Counted from the first letter of the stretch, positions 22,027-31,769 are shown. The stretch is 64,000 nucleotides of DNA from Janthinobacterium silvisoli (GCF_014200725.1 NZ_JACHCL010000001.1:372001-436000); one strand, 5' to 3'. Notes: generated by a model not told the origin, from the letters alone. Program-made: numbers and translations.

Positions 22027-22055
22027 ATTCTACACCGAAACGGCAAGGGCATCAA
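22027..22055 (-). promoter_or_regulatory. Sigma-70 promoter of rpsB
   Basis: On the minus strand TTGATG, 17-nt spacer, TAGAAT, followed directly by a GC-rich CCCGGG discriminator. GC-rich discriminators are typical of stringently controlled ribosomal promoters. It would give a leader of roughly 140 nt before the rpsB ATG, long enough for an S2-type autoregulatory structure, although none is identified with certainty. Confidence 0.75.
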
Positions 22056-22094
22056 GTGCGCACTGCAAATGTCCGCACTGGCCGCTGCAACATG

Positions 22095-22127
22095 AAAAAA
22101 GCCCGCCAGGCGAACCTGGCGGGCTGT
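22095..22127 (-). terminator. Intrinsic terminator after the TonB-dependent receptor
   Basis: Perfect arms AGCCCGCCAGG and CCTGGCGGGCT around CGAA, followed on the minus strand by six T residues. It isolates the receptor gene from the rpsB promoter just downstream. Confidence 0.93.
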
Positions 22128-22175
22128 GCTGATACGACTCAAGCTGACATCGGGCGCCCCTTGCGGAGCGTCAGA

Positions 22176-25094
22176 TCAGAAAGCCTGGTTGTAGCGTACG
22201 TAGACGAAACGGTCGATCGGTGCATTTGGATCCACCGACGACGACGACGACAGTTGCAAGCCATTGTTGTTAGCTTGATACATGATGCGCGGCGAACGAT
22301 CGAACAGATTGTTGGCGCCGACCGAGATTTCACCCTTCCACGACGTTTTGTAAGCAACGTTCAGGTCGGTGTAAGTCACGGAGCCTTTCTTGTTCATGCC
22401 AGGACCGAAGCTGGTGCCCTGGAATGTTGGATCGCTGCACTCGATGTTATTGGCAACACTGAAGCAGGCATCTTTCACGCCGCTTTGGTAGCGCGCAGTC
22501 ACGGTGGCGGACCAGTTACCCTGCGCCCAGTCGAGACTGAGGTTCGATTTCAGGCGGTTGTAGCCAAATTCACCGGCATATTCTTGCCAGTCAGCATCGG
22601 CTGCATTGCGGGACTTGAACGAACGCAACAGCGTCGAATCCGAACGCACCGTGAAATTACCGTAAGGCGTGCGTGGCAGGCGATAGTTCAGGCCGATATC
22701 AAAACCTTCGGTCGACAATTCACCCTTGTTGATGGTGCCGTGCGACAAGCCAACCACAGCACCGGTAGCGTCACGCGTGATGGCGCCGCAGTAGGACTGG
22801 ATTTGCTGGACGAAGCAGTTGGTCAGCACGTCATTGGCGGAAACTGCCGAGATCTGGTTTTGAATGGTGATCTTGAACCAGTCCAGGCTAGCCGTCAGGC
22901 CAGGAACATACGATGGGCTGTACACCAGGCCCAGGGTCTTGGTCTTGGCCGTTTCAGGAGTCAGCGAATTATTGCCCACGCCGCTATTGAATGGCACGGC
23001 CGATTGTGCACCACCGCTCTCGACAGCAACACCGTTCTGATCCTTCTGAACGTAGTGTGCCGGCACGCCAGCTGCAGCGCAACGGCCACGCACCTTGGCA
23101 TCGGTCGCAGCAATACCATTTACGCTATCGCAAGGATCCAGGTAGGAATCGTAAGCCTGGGAGCCGCCACCGAAGGTATCACCCAGCGCCGGAGCACGGA
23201 AACCTTGCGCCCAGGTGCCGCGCGCCAGCAAGTCGCTGACCGGTTTCCACATGAAACTGGCCTTGCTATTGGTGGTCGAACCGACGCTGTCATAATCCGA
23301 ATAACGCGTCGCCAGGTCCAGCGACAGCAGCTTGGCGAATGGCTTATCTTTCAGCAAAGGAATACTTGTTTCCAAGTAAGCTTCTTTCACGGAATAACGG
23401 CCATCGGTCGAATTGGCTGCCAGGTCGGTCGAGTAACCGGACTGCTCAAACTGGCCTGGATGGTCGAAACCGCGCACGTCGCGCTTTTCCAGACCAGCAG
23501 CAACGCCCAGCGAACCTGCAGGCAACTTCAGCACTTCACCAGACAAGTCAGCCGTAAAACTGGCCGTGGTGCTACCGTAGGTACCCTGTCCACGCGACAT
23601 GATGTAATCGAGGCCACTCGAAGTGGTAGGACCGCCCAGGATGTTGAATGGCGTGCATTGGGTCAACGCAATCGGATTGCCTGGCGTGCCGCATTGCACG
23701 ACGCCATTGCTGTTGAGGAACGATGGACCCAGCGCCTTTTTCAGGTTCAGCAAGTTGATGTTGCCGGTACTGCTGGTTTCACCCTTGACCTGGCTGTAAT
23801 TGTAGCCAACGCTCCAGTTCCACGGCAGGCCGCGCAGCGAGAATTCGCCTTCCAGCGTGCCATCGATATGCAAGGTCTGGTTGCTATTGTCGGTCACGCG
23901 CGGCACTTCGGTGATACGGCGGGCAAAGTACAGATCCTGGCCATTGCCGGCGCCAGCGACCTGGTTGCCGTACGGATTGAAGTAGCTATCCTTGTCGACG
24001 TAGACGCGGTAGTTAGGCTGCGCCAGGCTATTGAGCGGATCACCGGCTACCTGCGCCGATGCGGTACGGTCCGCATACATGGCCGTGGTCGTGAAGCGCA
24101 TGTTATTCGGCAGCTCGAACGTACCCTTGGTAAAGATCGACGTCAGTGCCGTTGGCGCCTGGAACATCATTTGCGACGCCGAATTGAACTTGTCGTTTGC
24201 GTTGCCAGTGTAGTCGTGATAATTGGCAGGATTGCGCGGGTCGCTGCCGACACCACCACCGTTGGCGCCACCAGTGTGGTTCAGGTACTGGTTCCAGCCA
24301 CCATCGGCAGGATCGGAATTGCTCGAGCCTGCGCGCGAACCCGATGCGAACACGGGAGTGATGCGACCCCATGGACCTGCGCCAAAACCACTGGTAGGAT
24401 GGTCAGGACCGTAAGGCGTCGCCGTGATGGCGCGCTTGCTGGCCCAGACTGGTTCGGTCTGGTTATGCGTGATGCCGAACATCAGCGAAGCATTATCGCT
24501 ATTGGCGCCATACGACAAGGCGTAGTCTTCCGTCTTGCCATCGCCTTTTTGGTTGATGCCTTTATAGGCACTGACCGAGCCGCCTTCCAGGCGTTTCTTC
24601 AGGATGATGTTGACCACGCCGGCGATCGCGTCGGAACCATAAATCGAGGAAGCGCCATCCTTCAGGATTTCGATACGCTCGATCATGGAAGCAGGCACGG
24701 TCGACATGTCGGTGTAGCCATCGACCGACTGCGTCCAGCGCTTGCCGTCGACCAGCACCAGCAAACGGTTCGAACCGAGGTTGCGCATGTCGATGTACTG
24801 ACCGCCTTGTTCGCGGTTCGACGCCAGCACGGAACCCTTGCTGAAGGCCGGGGTATTACCCGACGAGGTCATCTGATTCAAAATATCGCCGACGGTAATC
24901 AGGCCGGTGGCTTGAATTTCCTTGGCGGTAATTTTTTGGACAGGTTGCGCCGTTTCCAGGTCAACCTGGCGGATACGGGAACCCGTAATTTCTACGCGTT
25001 GCGGTGCTTCGACATCGGCTTGCGCCTGTGCAAAAGCGGCGAGCGTAGGCATTGCCAATGCTACCGCAATGGCAATCTTGGTACGTTGATGCAT
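22176..25094 (-). CDS. TonB-dependent outer-membrane receptor
   Basis: A 972-residue receptor. It has a signal peptide (ALAMPTLAAFAQAQA), then the plug domain (EITGSRIRQVDLETAQPVQ, GDILNQM, DGASSIYGSDAIAGVVNIIL), then a long 22-strand barrel ending YVRYNQAF with a terminal Phe. The length and the plug type (GSRIR, with Gly/Ser/Asn-rich loops) resemble the carbohydrate/peptide-type receptors abundant in Oxalobacteraceae and Xanthomonas rather than classic siderophore receptors. There is no TonB, sigma/anti-sigma or transport gene beside it, so the ligand is unknown. It interrupts the usual rpsB/map adjacency. Confidence 0.9.
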   Translation of the reverse strand: MHQRTKIAIAVALAMPTLAAFAQAQADVEAPQRVEITGSRIRQVDLETAQPVQKITAKEIQATGLITVGDILNQMTSSGNTPAFSKGSVLASNREQGGQYIDMRNLGSNRLLVLVDGKRWTQSVDGYTDMSTVPASMIERIEILKDGASSIYGSDAIAGVVNIILKKRLEGGSVSAYKGINQKGDGKTEDYALSYGANSDNASLMFGITHNQTEPVWASKRAITATPYGPDHPTSGFGAGPWGRITPVFASGSRAGSSNSDPADGGWNQYLNHTGGANGGGVGSDPRNPANYHDYTGNANDKFNSASQMMFQAPTALTSIFTKGTFELPNNMRFTTTAMYADRTASAQVAGDPLNSLAQPNYRVYVDKDSYFNPYGNQVAGAGNGQDLYFARRITEVPRVTDNSNQTLHIDGTLEGEFSLRGLPWNWSVGYNYSQVKGETSSTGNINLLNLKKALGPSFLNSNGVVQCGTPGNPIALTQCTPFNILGGPTTSSGLDYIMSRGQGTYGSTTASFTADLSGEVLKLPAGSLGVAAGLEKRDVRGFDHPGQFEQSGYSTDLAANSTDGRYSVKEAYLETSIPLLKDKPFAKLLSLDLATRYSDYDSVGSTTNSKASFMWKPVSDLLARGTWAQGFRAPALGDTFGGGSQAYDSYLDPCDSVNGIAATDAKVRGRCAAAGVPAHYVQKDQNGVAVESGGAQSAVPFNSGVGNNSLTPETAKTKTLGLVYSPSYVPGLTASLDWFKITIQNQISAVSANDVLTNCFVQQIQSYCGAITRDATGAVVGLSHGTINKGELSTEGFDIGLNYRLPRTPYGNFTVRSDSTLLRSFKSRNAADADWQEYAGEFGYNRLKSNLSLDWAQGNWSATVTARYQSGVKDACFSVANNIECSDPTFQGTSFGPGMNKKGSVTYTDLNVAYKTSWKGEISVGANNLFDRSPRIMYQANNNGLQLSSSSSVDPNAPIDRFVYVRYNQAF

Positions 25095-25726
25095 GACTTC
25101 TCCGATTTGAAATATTGCTGACTACTTACTCCGGTCCTTGATGATCAACATCAGGCCTTGTTTTATGTGTAACGCCATGTGGTTGCGATGCTGACAGCCG
25201 TGTATCGAGCCGTTCATCGCCTTGCAGCAACTCAGCAACACTTCCATGACGGGGCAACATCAAACCACTTTCAAAGTGATACTGTCAATCCAGGGAAAGC
25301 GCGAATTCAGCACAGAAACAACACATTTTTTTGCGCTAAATTGTTTTGATGTTTTTATGAAAAACTCATCTGACAACCCTTGCAGCAAGCAGCAATGCAC
25401 CATGCTGGTGCGCAAATATGACGCCATTCATTTCTACGCGCCTTCACGGAGTACGATGCCGCCACGTCCCATCGGCCTGAGAGCCTGATGCAGCAAAGAA
25501 GAAACGCCATGGGCCGCGCAATGCCGCTGCCATTTACGCAACGGCCTCGCGCACCAATCTGACGCAAATCCGGACAGCTGTTTTTTCCTGCAGCAACCGC
25601 GCCAGAATGGACGCGGCGAATTGACAGCGCCTCGTTTATAATTTCGACATATATGCAGATTTTTCCTTGTAACAGGAATCATCTGTGCTTTCCTTACCGA
25701 ATATCTTGCAGATTGCGATCCACACC
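25095..25726. other. Long intergenic region between the receptor gene and map
   Basis: 632 bp between divergent genes. The left part is AT-richer than its surroundings and should hold the receptor promoter. Near map, TATAAT occurs at 25637-25642 and TTGACA at 25621-25626, but they are only 10 nt apart, so they cannot be the two halves of one normal promoter. Short open frames on both strands (for example 25222-25488 plus) have no ribosome site or recognisable sequence. I see no RNA gene. Confidence 0.5.
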
Positions 25727-26536
25727 ATGTCCACCATCCGTATCAATTCCGCCGCCGACATCGAAGGCATGCGCGTCGCCGGCAAACTCGGCGCCGAAGT
25801 GCTCGACTACATCGCGCCATTCGTCAAGGTGGGCGTGACCACCGGTGAACTCGACCGCCTTTGCCACGAATACATGGTCAATGTGCAAGGCACCATCCCT
25901 GCCCCGCTGAACTATTGCCCACCTGGCTACACGCCCTATCCGAAAGCCATCTGCACCTCCGTCAACGACGTGATCTGCCATGGCATTCCGGGCGACAAGG
26001 TGCTCAAGAGCGGCGACTCCGTGAACCTCGACATCACCGTCATCAAGGATGGCTACCATGGCGACAACAGCCGCATGTTTTTGGTCGGCACGCCATCGAT
26101 CCTGTCCAAGCGCCTGTCGGAAATCACCTATGAATGCATGTGGCTGGGCATCGCCCAGATCAAGCCGGGCGCACACCTTGGCGATATCGGCCATGCGATC
26201 CAGCAACATGCGGAAAAAGCCGGCTATAGCGTGGTGCGCGAGTTTTGCGGCCACGGCATCGGCAAGGTGTTCCATGAAGAGCCACAGGTGCTGCATTACG
26301 GCAAACCGGGCACCCTGGAGCGCCTCGAAGCGGGCATGATTTTCACCGTTGAACCGATGATCAATGCCGGCCGCCGCGAGATCCGCGAAATGAACGATGG
26401 CTGGACCATCAAGACCAAGGATCGCAGCCTGTCGGCGCAATGGGAACACACGGTACTGGTCACGGAAACGGGCTACGAAGTGCTGACCGTGTCGCCAGGC
26501 ATGCCGCCACCACCGGCCATCCTCAACGCCGCCTGA
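25727..26536 (+). CDS. map: Type I methionine aminopeptidase
   Basis: Removes the initiator methionine from nascent proteins. It is 269 residues from MSTIRINSAADIEGMRVAGKL, which aligns with the usual start; a GTG at 25685 with a better AGGA site would add 14 residues and cannot be excluded. The five metal ligands lie in the expected contexts: VNLDITVIKDGYHGDNSRMF (two Asp), FCGHGIGKVFHEEP (His), IFTVEPMI (Glu) and AQWEHTVLVT (Glu). It is followed by glnD. Confidence 0.96.
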   Translation: MSTIRINSAADIEGMRVAGKLGAEVLDYIAPFVKVGVTTGELDRLCHEYMVNVQGTIPAPLNYCPPGYTPYPKAICTSVNDVICHGIPGDKVLKSGDSVNLDITVIKDGYHGDNSRMFLVGTPSILSKRLSEITYECMWLGIAQIKPGAHLGDIGHAIQQHAEKAGYSVVREFCGHGIGKVFHEEPQVLHYGKPGTLERLEAGMIFTVEPMINAGRREIREMNDGWTIKTKDRSLSAQWEHTVLVTETGYEVLTVSPGMPPPPAILNAA

Positions 26537-26592
26537 TTCCCGCTCGCCACCGCCACACGCCAGCCATACGCATACGCACCATCAGGCCACAG

Positions 26593-29160
26593 ATGAACAA
26601 GCACGTTCGGGAACAGCTCAAGCAGCAATTGAAAGCCGACCGCCAGGTCGTCATCCAGGCCTTCCAGGCCGATGGCAAGCCCGAGAAATTATTGCGCAGC
26701 CTGCGCCATAGCGTCGATGGCGTGCTGGCGCACGCCTGGCAGGAAGCGCAGTTGCCACCTGGCACGGCGCTGGTGGGAGTGGGCGGCTATGGCCGCGGCG
26801 AACTGTTCCCCTATTCCGATATCGACCTGCTGATCCTGCTGCAAGAAGCGCCGGACACCCCCACCCAGGGCAAGCTCGAAGAGCTGGTGCAACTGCTGTG
26901 GGACCTGGGCCTGGAAATCGGCCACAGCATCCGCACCGTCGATGAATGCATGAGCGAATCGAAGGCCGACATCACGGTGCAGACCAGCTTGCTTGAAGCG
27001 CGGCTGGTGTGCGGCAACGCCGAGCTGTTTGCGCAGCTGCAGCAGCGCTATCAGGCGGCGATGGACCCGCAGGCGTTCTTTCAGGCCAAGACGGCGGAAA
27101 TGCGCCAGCGCCACGCCAAGTATGAAGACACGGCGTTCAGTCTGGAACCCAATTGCAAGGAAAGCCCGGGCGGCTTGCGCGACTTGCAGGTGATCCTGTG
27201 GGTGGCCAAGGCGGCCGGCCTGGCAAACTCGTGGCGCACCCTGGCCACCAGCGGCCTGATCACCTTGACGGAAGCGCGCCAGCTGATGGAGAAAGAGCGC
27301 GCCTTCAAGGATATCCGCGTGCGCCTGCACCTGCATGCAGGGCGCCGCGAAGACCGGCTGGTATTTGACGTGCAGACGGCGATTGCAGAGTCCCTGGGCT
27401 TGCAGGCGACCGGCAGCGGCCCGCATATGCGCCGCGCCAGCGAATTTTTGATGCAGCGCTATTACTGGGCCGCCAAGACGGTGACCCAGCTCAATACGAT
27501 TCTGCTGCAAAACATCGAGGCCCGTTTATTCCCGCAAGACGACCAGCCGGTGCGCATCAATGACCGCTTCAATGAAGTCAACGGCCTGATCGATATCAGC
27601 GCCGACGATACGTTTGAAAAAAACCCGTCGGCCATGCTGGAAATTTTCGTCCTGATGACCGAGCGCCCTGCCCTGAAAGGCATGACTTCACGCGCCACCC
27701 GGGCGCTGTGGCACGAACGTTTCAAGATCGACGCGGCCTTCCGCCAGGACCCGGTCAACCGCGCCCTGTTCCTGCGCATCATGCGCGCGCCCGTGGGCAT
27801 CATCCATGCGCTGCGGCGCATGAACGAGATGAGCATCCTGGGTCGTTATTTACCGAATTTCCGCCGCATCGTGGGCCAGATGCAGCACGACCTGTTTCAC
27901 GTGTACACGGTCGACCAGCACATCCTGATGGTGGTGCGCAATATGCGCCGCTTCACGATGAGCGAACATGCGCACGAATACCCGTATTGCAGCCAGCTGA
28001 TGGCCGATTTTTCGCAATCCTGGCTGCTGTATGTGGCGGCCCTGTTCCACGATATCGCCAAGGGCCGTGGCGGCGACCATTCCAAGCTGGGCGTGGCCGA
28101 CGCCACCCAGTTTTGCCAGGAACATGGCTTGTCCGGCGAAGACACGGAGCTGGTCGCTTTCCTGGTAGAGAATCATCTGGCCATGTCGCAAGTGGCGCAA
28201 AAGCAGGATATCTCGGACCCGGACGTGATTGCCGCGTTTGCCAAGCTCGTCAAGGATGAGCGCCACCTGACAGGCCTGTATCTGCTGACGGTAGCCGATA
28301 TCCGCGGCACCAGTCCCAAGGTATGGAATGCCTGGAAAGGCAAGCTGCTGGAAGACCTGTACAAGGTTACCCTGCGCGTACTGGGCGGCGAACCGCATAC
28401 GGCCGACCGCGAACTGAAGAACCGCCAGCAGGAAGCGCTGGCCACCTTGCGCCTGTATGGCCTGCCGCCCGATGCGCATCAAAAACTGTGGCAGCAGCTC
28501 GATGTGGCCTATTTCCTGCGCCATGACGCCTCCGATATCGCCTGGCAAACGCGTTCGCTGTACGATAAGCTCGACAGCAAATTGCCGGTGGTCAAATGCC
28601 GGCTGGCGCCCATCGGCGAAGGCTTGCAAGTGGCCGTGTACGTGCCCGACCAGCCTGACCTGTTCGCGCGCATCTGCAGTTATTTCGACCGCAAGAACTT
28701 CAGCATTCTCGACGCCAAGATCCATACGACGAAAAACGGTTATGCACTCGACACCTTCCTGGCCACGGAACAAAGTTTCGCCAAGAGCTACCGCGACATC
28801 ATCAGCCTGATCGAGCATGAACTCGGTGACCTGCTGCAGTCGCAAACACCGCTGCCGCCGCCCGGCAAGGGCCGGCTATCACGGCTGTCGCGCACCTTCC
28901 CGTTCCAGCCCACGGTCGACTTGCGCCCCGATGAAAAGGGCCAGTACTACCTGCTGTCGGTGGCCGCCAACGACCGCACGGGCTTGCTGTACTCGATTGC
29001 CAATGTACTCACCAAATACCGCGTCAATTTACATACCGCCAAGATCATGACGTTGGGCGAGCGGGTCGAAGATGTGTTCCTCGTCGATGGCCCCACGCTC
29101 AGCAATGCCCGCAACCAGATCTTGCTGGAAACCGATTTACTCGATGCGCTCAAGGTATGA
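26593..29160 (+). CDS. glnD: Bifunctional [PII] uridylyltransferase/uridylyl-removing enzyme
   Basis: Nitrogen sensor that uridylylates PII when glutamine is low and removes UMP when it is high. It has 855 residues. The nucleotidyltransferase domain is at the N-terminus (VGVGGYGRGELFPYSDIDLLIL), the HD domain is central (YVAALFHDIAKGRGGDHS), and two ACT domains lie at the C-terminus (VAVYVPDQPDLFARICSYF and VAANDRTGLLYSIANVL), which bind glutamine. The ATG at 26593 is the first fitting start; its ribosome site is weak. The map-glnD pairing is conserved. Confidence 0.97.
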   Translation: MNKHVREQLKQQLKADRQVVIQAFQADGKPEKLLRSLRHSVDGVLAHAWQEAQLPPGTALVGVGGYGRGELFPYSDIDLLILLQEAPDTPTQGKLEELVQLLWDLGLEIGHSIRTVDECMSESKADITVQTSLLEARLVCGNAELFAQLQQRYQAAMDPQAFFQAKTAEMRQRHAKYEDTAFSLEPNCKESPGGLRDLQVILWVAKAAGLANSWRTLATSGLITLTEARQLMEKERAFKDIRVRLHLHAGRREDRLVFDVQTAIAESLGLQATGSGPHMRRASEFLMQRYYWAAKTVTQLNTILLQNIEARLFPQDDQPVRINDRFNEVNGLIDISADDTFEKNPSAMLEIFVLMTERPALKGMTSRATRALWHERFKIDAAFRQDPVNRALFLRIMRAPVGIIHALRRMNEMSILGRYLPNFRRIVGQMQHDLFHVYTVDQHILMVVRNMRRFTMSEHAHEYPYCSQLMADFSQSWLLYVAALFHDIAKGRGGDHSKLGVADATQFCQEHGLSGEDTELVAFLVENHLAMSQVAQKQDISDPDVIAAFAKLVKDERHLTGLYLLTVADIRGTSPKVWNAWKGKLLEDLYKVTLRVLGGEPHTADRELKNRQQEALATLRLYGLPPDAHQKLWQQLDVAYFLRHDASDIAWQTRSLYDKLDSKLPVVKCRLAPIGEGLQVAVYVPDQPDLFARICSYFDRKNFSILDAKIHTTKNGYALDTFLATEQSFAKSYRDIISLIEHELGDLLQSQTPLPPPGKGRLSRLSRTFPFQPTVDLRPDEKGQYYLLSVAANDRTGLLYSIANVLTKYRVNLHTAKIMTLGERVEDVFLVDGPTLSNARNQILLETDLLDALKV

Positions 29161-29217
29161 AGCATTAACTCTTCCTCCAGGCGCATCGCCACTCTTACTG
29201 ATATTGACACACACACC

Positions 29218-29967
29218 ATGACCGAAGAATTATTACGCCTGTCCAAACGCATGTCCGAACTGGGCCTGTGCTCCCGCCGCGAAGCCGATGAATGGATCGC
29301 GCGCGGCTGGGTTCGCGTGGATGGCAAAGTGGTGTCCGAACTGGGCAGCAAAGTCACGCCGAGCCAGCGCGTTACCGTCGAACGCCAGGCCGCCGCCGAA
29401 CAATCAAAACGGGTTACCGTCCTGATCAACAAGCCGGTCGGCTATGTCAGCGGCCAGGCAGAAGATGGCTACACGCCGGCCGTGGCGCTGATCAAGGCCG
29501 AGAACCGCTGGGCGGAAGACCGCAGCCCCGAGCAATTCCATCCGACGCAATTGCGCAGCCTGGTGGCGGCCGGCCGCCTCGACATCGATTCTGTCGGTTT
29601 GCTGGTGCTGACCCAGGATGGCCGGGTGGCCAAGCAGTTGATCGGCCACGATACCGATATCGACAAGGAATACCTGGTGCGCGTGCAATACACCAAGGGC
29701 GGCACCCTGCCCGAGAGTGATTTGCGCAAACTCAACCATGGCCTGTGGCTGGACGGCAAGCCACTGTTGCCCGCCAAAGTGCGCTGGCAAAACGAAGACC
29801 AGCTTAGCTTTACTTTGCGCGAAGGCAAGAAGCGCCAGATCCGCCGCATGTGCGAAGCCGTCGGCTTGAAGGTGGTGGGTTTGAAGCGCGTGCGCATCGG
29901 CAAGGTCAAACTCGGCGACTTGCCCGTCGGACAATGGCGCTACCTGAGCGCCGACGAACAGTTCTAA
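29218..29967 (+). CDS. RsuA/RluB/RluF-family pseudouridine synthase
   Basis: Isomerises uridine to pseudouridine in rRNA. It has 249 residues: an N-terminal S4 RNA-binding domain (LRLSKRMSELGLCSRREADEW), then the catalytic domain with AGRLDIDSVGLLVLTQDG, where Asp122 is the catalytic aspartate, and KKRQIRRMCEAVGLKVVGLKR near the C-terminus. It looks closest to RluF-type 23S rRNA enzymes, but RsuA or RluB specificity cannot be excluded. Confidence 0.92.
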   Translation: MTEELLRLSKRMSELGLCSRREADEWIARGWVRVDGKVVSELGSKVTPSQRVTVERQAAAEQSKRVTVLINKPVGYVSGQAEDGYTPAVALIKAENRWAEDRSPEQFHPTQLRSLVAAGRLDIDSVGLLVLTQDGRVAKQLIGHDTDIDKEYLVRVQYTKGGTLPESDLRKLNHGLWLDGKPLLPAKVRWQNEDQLSFTLREGKKRQIRRMCEAVGLKVVGLKRVRIGKVKLGDLPVGQWRYLSADEQF

Positions 29968-29987
29968 TCGCGGAAAACACGGCAAAG

Positions 29988-30016
29988 ATATACGCAAAGC
30001 AAGGCTCTGCGTATAG
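29988..30016 (+). terminator. Hairpin after the pseudouridine synthase
   Basis: Arms TATACGCA and TGCGTATA around an 11-nt loop, about 20 nt past the stop. No T-run follows, so terminator activity is uncertain. Confidence 0.35.
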
Positions 30017-30138
30017 CGGCCTGTACAATCCGCATTCCGGGAAGGCGCTGCAAGAAAAGCAATTATTGTGATTTGATTAGCATATCTTGCCTTAAGCCTA
30101 TACACTATTGCCCATCAGAACATAAGAGATATGCTGTC

Positions 30139-30903
30139 GTGAACGATCCCATTCCCAATCCCCTGCGCAAAGGTGCGCCCAGCCTGGCCGATATAGCCGA
30201 GCCCATGGCGCCAGGCACCAAGCCGCACCACATGAGCGATCCGTGGGATATCGGCGAAACCCTGTGCAGCCTGGCTGACAATGGCGACGCCATTTCAATT
30301 TATCCGAACGGCGGCGACGATGTGCTGATGGCGCGCGTGCTGTCGGTCGATGACGACTTGCCGCAATTCATACTCGAATTGAATGAAGGCACGACCTTGC
30401 CCAACGGCAGCGCCACCTTTGTTTCGTGGGTGCACAATGCAAAGCTGCAATTCACCATCAATGGCGAATGGGAAGCCCATCCCGAGCGGCCACACGTCTA
30501 CCAGGTCAATTTCCCCAGCCATTGCCTGGTGCTGGAGCGGCGCGAATCGACGCGCCTGGAAACCCCGCTGGGCGTGTATTACATCGCCGCTTTCGTGCTG
30601 GAAGGACGTCCTTACGAATTGCAGCTATATGATTTCTCGGCCGGCGGCATCGGCATGCGCGCCCACCCGCGCGACACCGTGGGCCTGTACGTGGGCCGCA
30701 AGCTGTCGCGCGTGCGCCTGGAACTGGGCCCCAGCAAGGTCATGATCGCCGACCTGGAAATCCGCCTGTCGCGCACCTTCCGCTCCTTCCTGCTGGGCGA
30801 ACAGGTGCAGATCGGCTGCCGTTTCCTGAACCTGACGGAAGCGATGCAGGACGAATTGAAAGTACTGCTCGATAACCTGGGCAGCAGCCGCAAGGTGCGC
30901 TAG
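30139..30903 (+). CDS. YcgR-type flagellar brake protein with PilZ domain
   Basis: A c-di-GMP-responsive protein that slows flagellar rotation in relatives. It has 254 residues from the GTG at 30139. The N-terminal half (ISIYPNGGDDVLMARVLSV and following) fits the YcgR N-terminal domain. The C-terminal PilZ domain has RRESTRL (RxxxR) and DFSAGGIGM (D/NxSxxG), the two c-di-GMP binding motifs, both intact. An in-frame ATG at 30073 would add 22 residues without family similarity. It ends 4 nt into the convergent binding-protein gene. No flagellar genes are next to it. Confidence 0.88.
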   Translation: MNDPIPNPLRKGAPSLADIAEPMAPGTKPHHMSDPWDIGETLCSLADNGDAISIYPNGGDDVLMARVLSVDDDLPQFILELNEGTTLPNGSATFVSWVHNAKLQFTINGEWEAHPERPHVYQVNFPSHCLVLERRESTRLETPLGVYYIAAFVLEGRPYELQLYDFSAGGIGMRAHPRDTVGLYVGRKLSRVRLELGPSKVMIADLEIRLSRTFRSFLLGEQVQIGCRFLNLTEAMQDELKVLLDNLGSSRKVR

Positions 30904-31748
30904 GAAGCAGCGCCGGCAGGCGCCGCCACTGTAGTGCCCTGAATATGATGCCGCTGCAGCGCCTGTGCGACAAAACCACTGGCCTTCATGCGTTCGACAA
31001 AGGCGGCGAGGAAATCGGCGGCGTCCTGGCCTCGGCTTTTGGGCACGCCCATCGCCTGTTCAATCACCATAAAACGCTGATCGAGCAAACGCAGGCCGCG
31101 ATGTTTTGCCGCATCGGCCTGCAACTGCTGCTTGACGCCGGCGGCCACCTCGGCGCCATCGCGCAGGAAAGTTGCCACCACCGTTGGCGAGGTGGCGCTG
31201 CGCAGCAGCGTGGCGCGCTGCAAGGTGCGCGTCAGGAACAGATCGTAAGCGCTGCCCTTGCCCACCACCACCCGATTTTGCAGCACATCGACCTGCGCAT
31301 TGCTGGTGATCGGCGAATCATTCCTGACCAGGTAAAAACCTTCGATGTCGATATACGGCGCGCTAAACGCGATGCCTTCCCCGCGCAGCGGATCGACCGC
31401 AAAAAAGCCGATATCAGCGCGTTCTGCCAGCACACCCTCGACCGACTTGCCGGCGGCCTGGACCACTACAAGTTCCAACTCAGCGCCCAGCAGCGTGGCG
31501 AACGCCTGCGCCAGATCGACTGAAACGCCGACCGGATGCCCATCCGGGCCAGCCTGCGCCAGAATGGGATTACCCAGGTTGATGGAAGCGCGCAGTTTGC
31601 CCGTTGGCAAGAAGGCAGCGCGGATGGCAGGCGGGACGGCAAACACCGGCTGGGGCGCCGCATGCGCGCCTTGTACGGCCATGCCGCCAGCAAAGACCAG
31701 GCCGCTGCTACTGAGCAAGGTGCCAATAAAGTGACGACGATTTAACAC
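30900..31748 (-). CDS. Periplasmic solute-binding protein (family 3-like) linked to a dehydrogenase operon
   Basis: A 282-residue protein with a twin-arginine-like leader (NRRHFIGTLLSSSGLVFAGG, AHA-type cleavage) and a bacterial extracellular binding fold. IRAAFLPTGKLRASINLGNPIL opens lobe 1; VGVSVDLAQAFATLLGAELELV and the KGSAYDLFLTRTL hinge segment follow. No ABC permease or ATPase is adjacent; instead it is the last gene of the dehydrogenase operon, 21 nt after the cytochrome gene. Binding-protein-like genes occur next to some quinoprotein and alcohol dehydrogenase operons, so it may deliver a substrate or cofactor or act in maturation. That role is inference. Confidence 0.75.
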   Translation of the reverse strand: MLNRRHFIGTLLSSSGLVFAGGMAVQGAHAAPQPVFAVPPAIRAAFLPTGKLRASINLGNPILAQAGPDGHPVGVSVDLAQAFATLLGAELELVVVQAAGKSVEGVLAERADIGFFAVDPLRGEGIAFSAPYIDIEGFYLVRNDSPITSNAQVDVLQNRVVVGKGSAYDLFLTRTLQRATLLRSATSPTVVATFLRDGAEVAAGVKQQLQADAAKHRGLRLLDQRFMVIEQAMGVPKSRGQDAADFLAAFVERMKASGFVAQALQRHHIQGTTVAAPAGAAS

Positions 31749-31769
31749 AGCAATCTCCTTGAAAACATC

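Noticed and set aside
21933-25121. 1062-codon open frame antisense to the TonB-dependent receptor
   Set aside because: It runs through a terminator and the rpsB leader, lacks any recognisable domain, and opposes a receptor with signal peptide, plug and terminal Phe.
25222-25488. 88-codon open frame in the receptor-map gap
   Set aside because: No ribosome site, no motif or recognisable composition, and no neighbour context.
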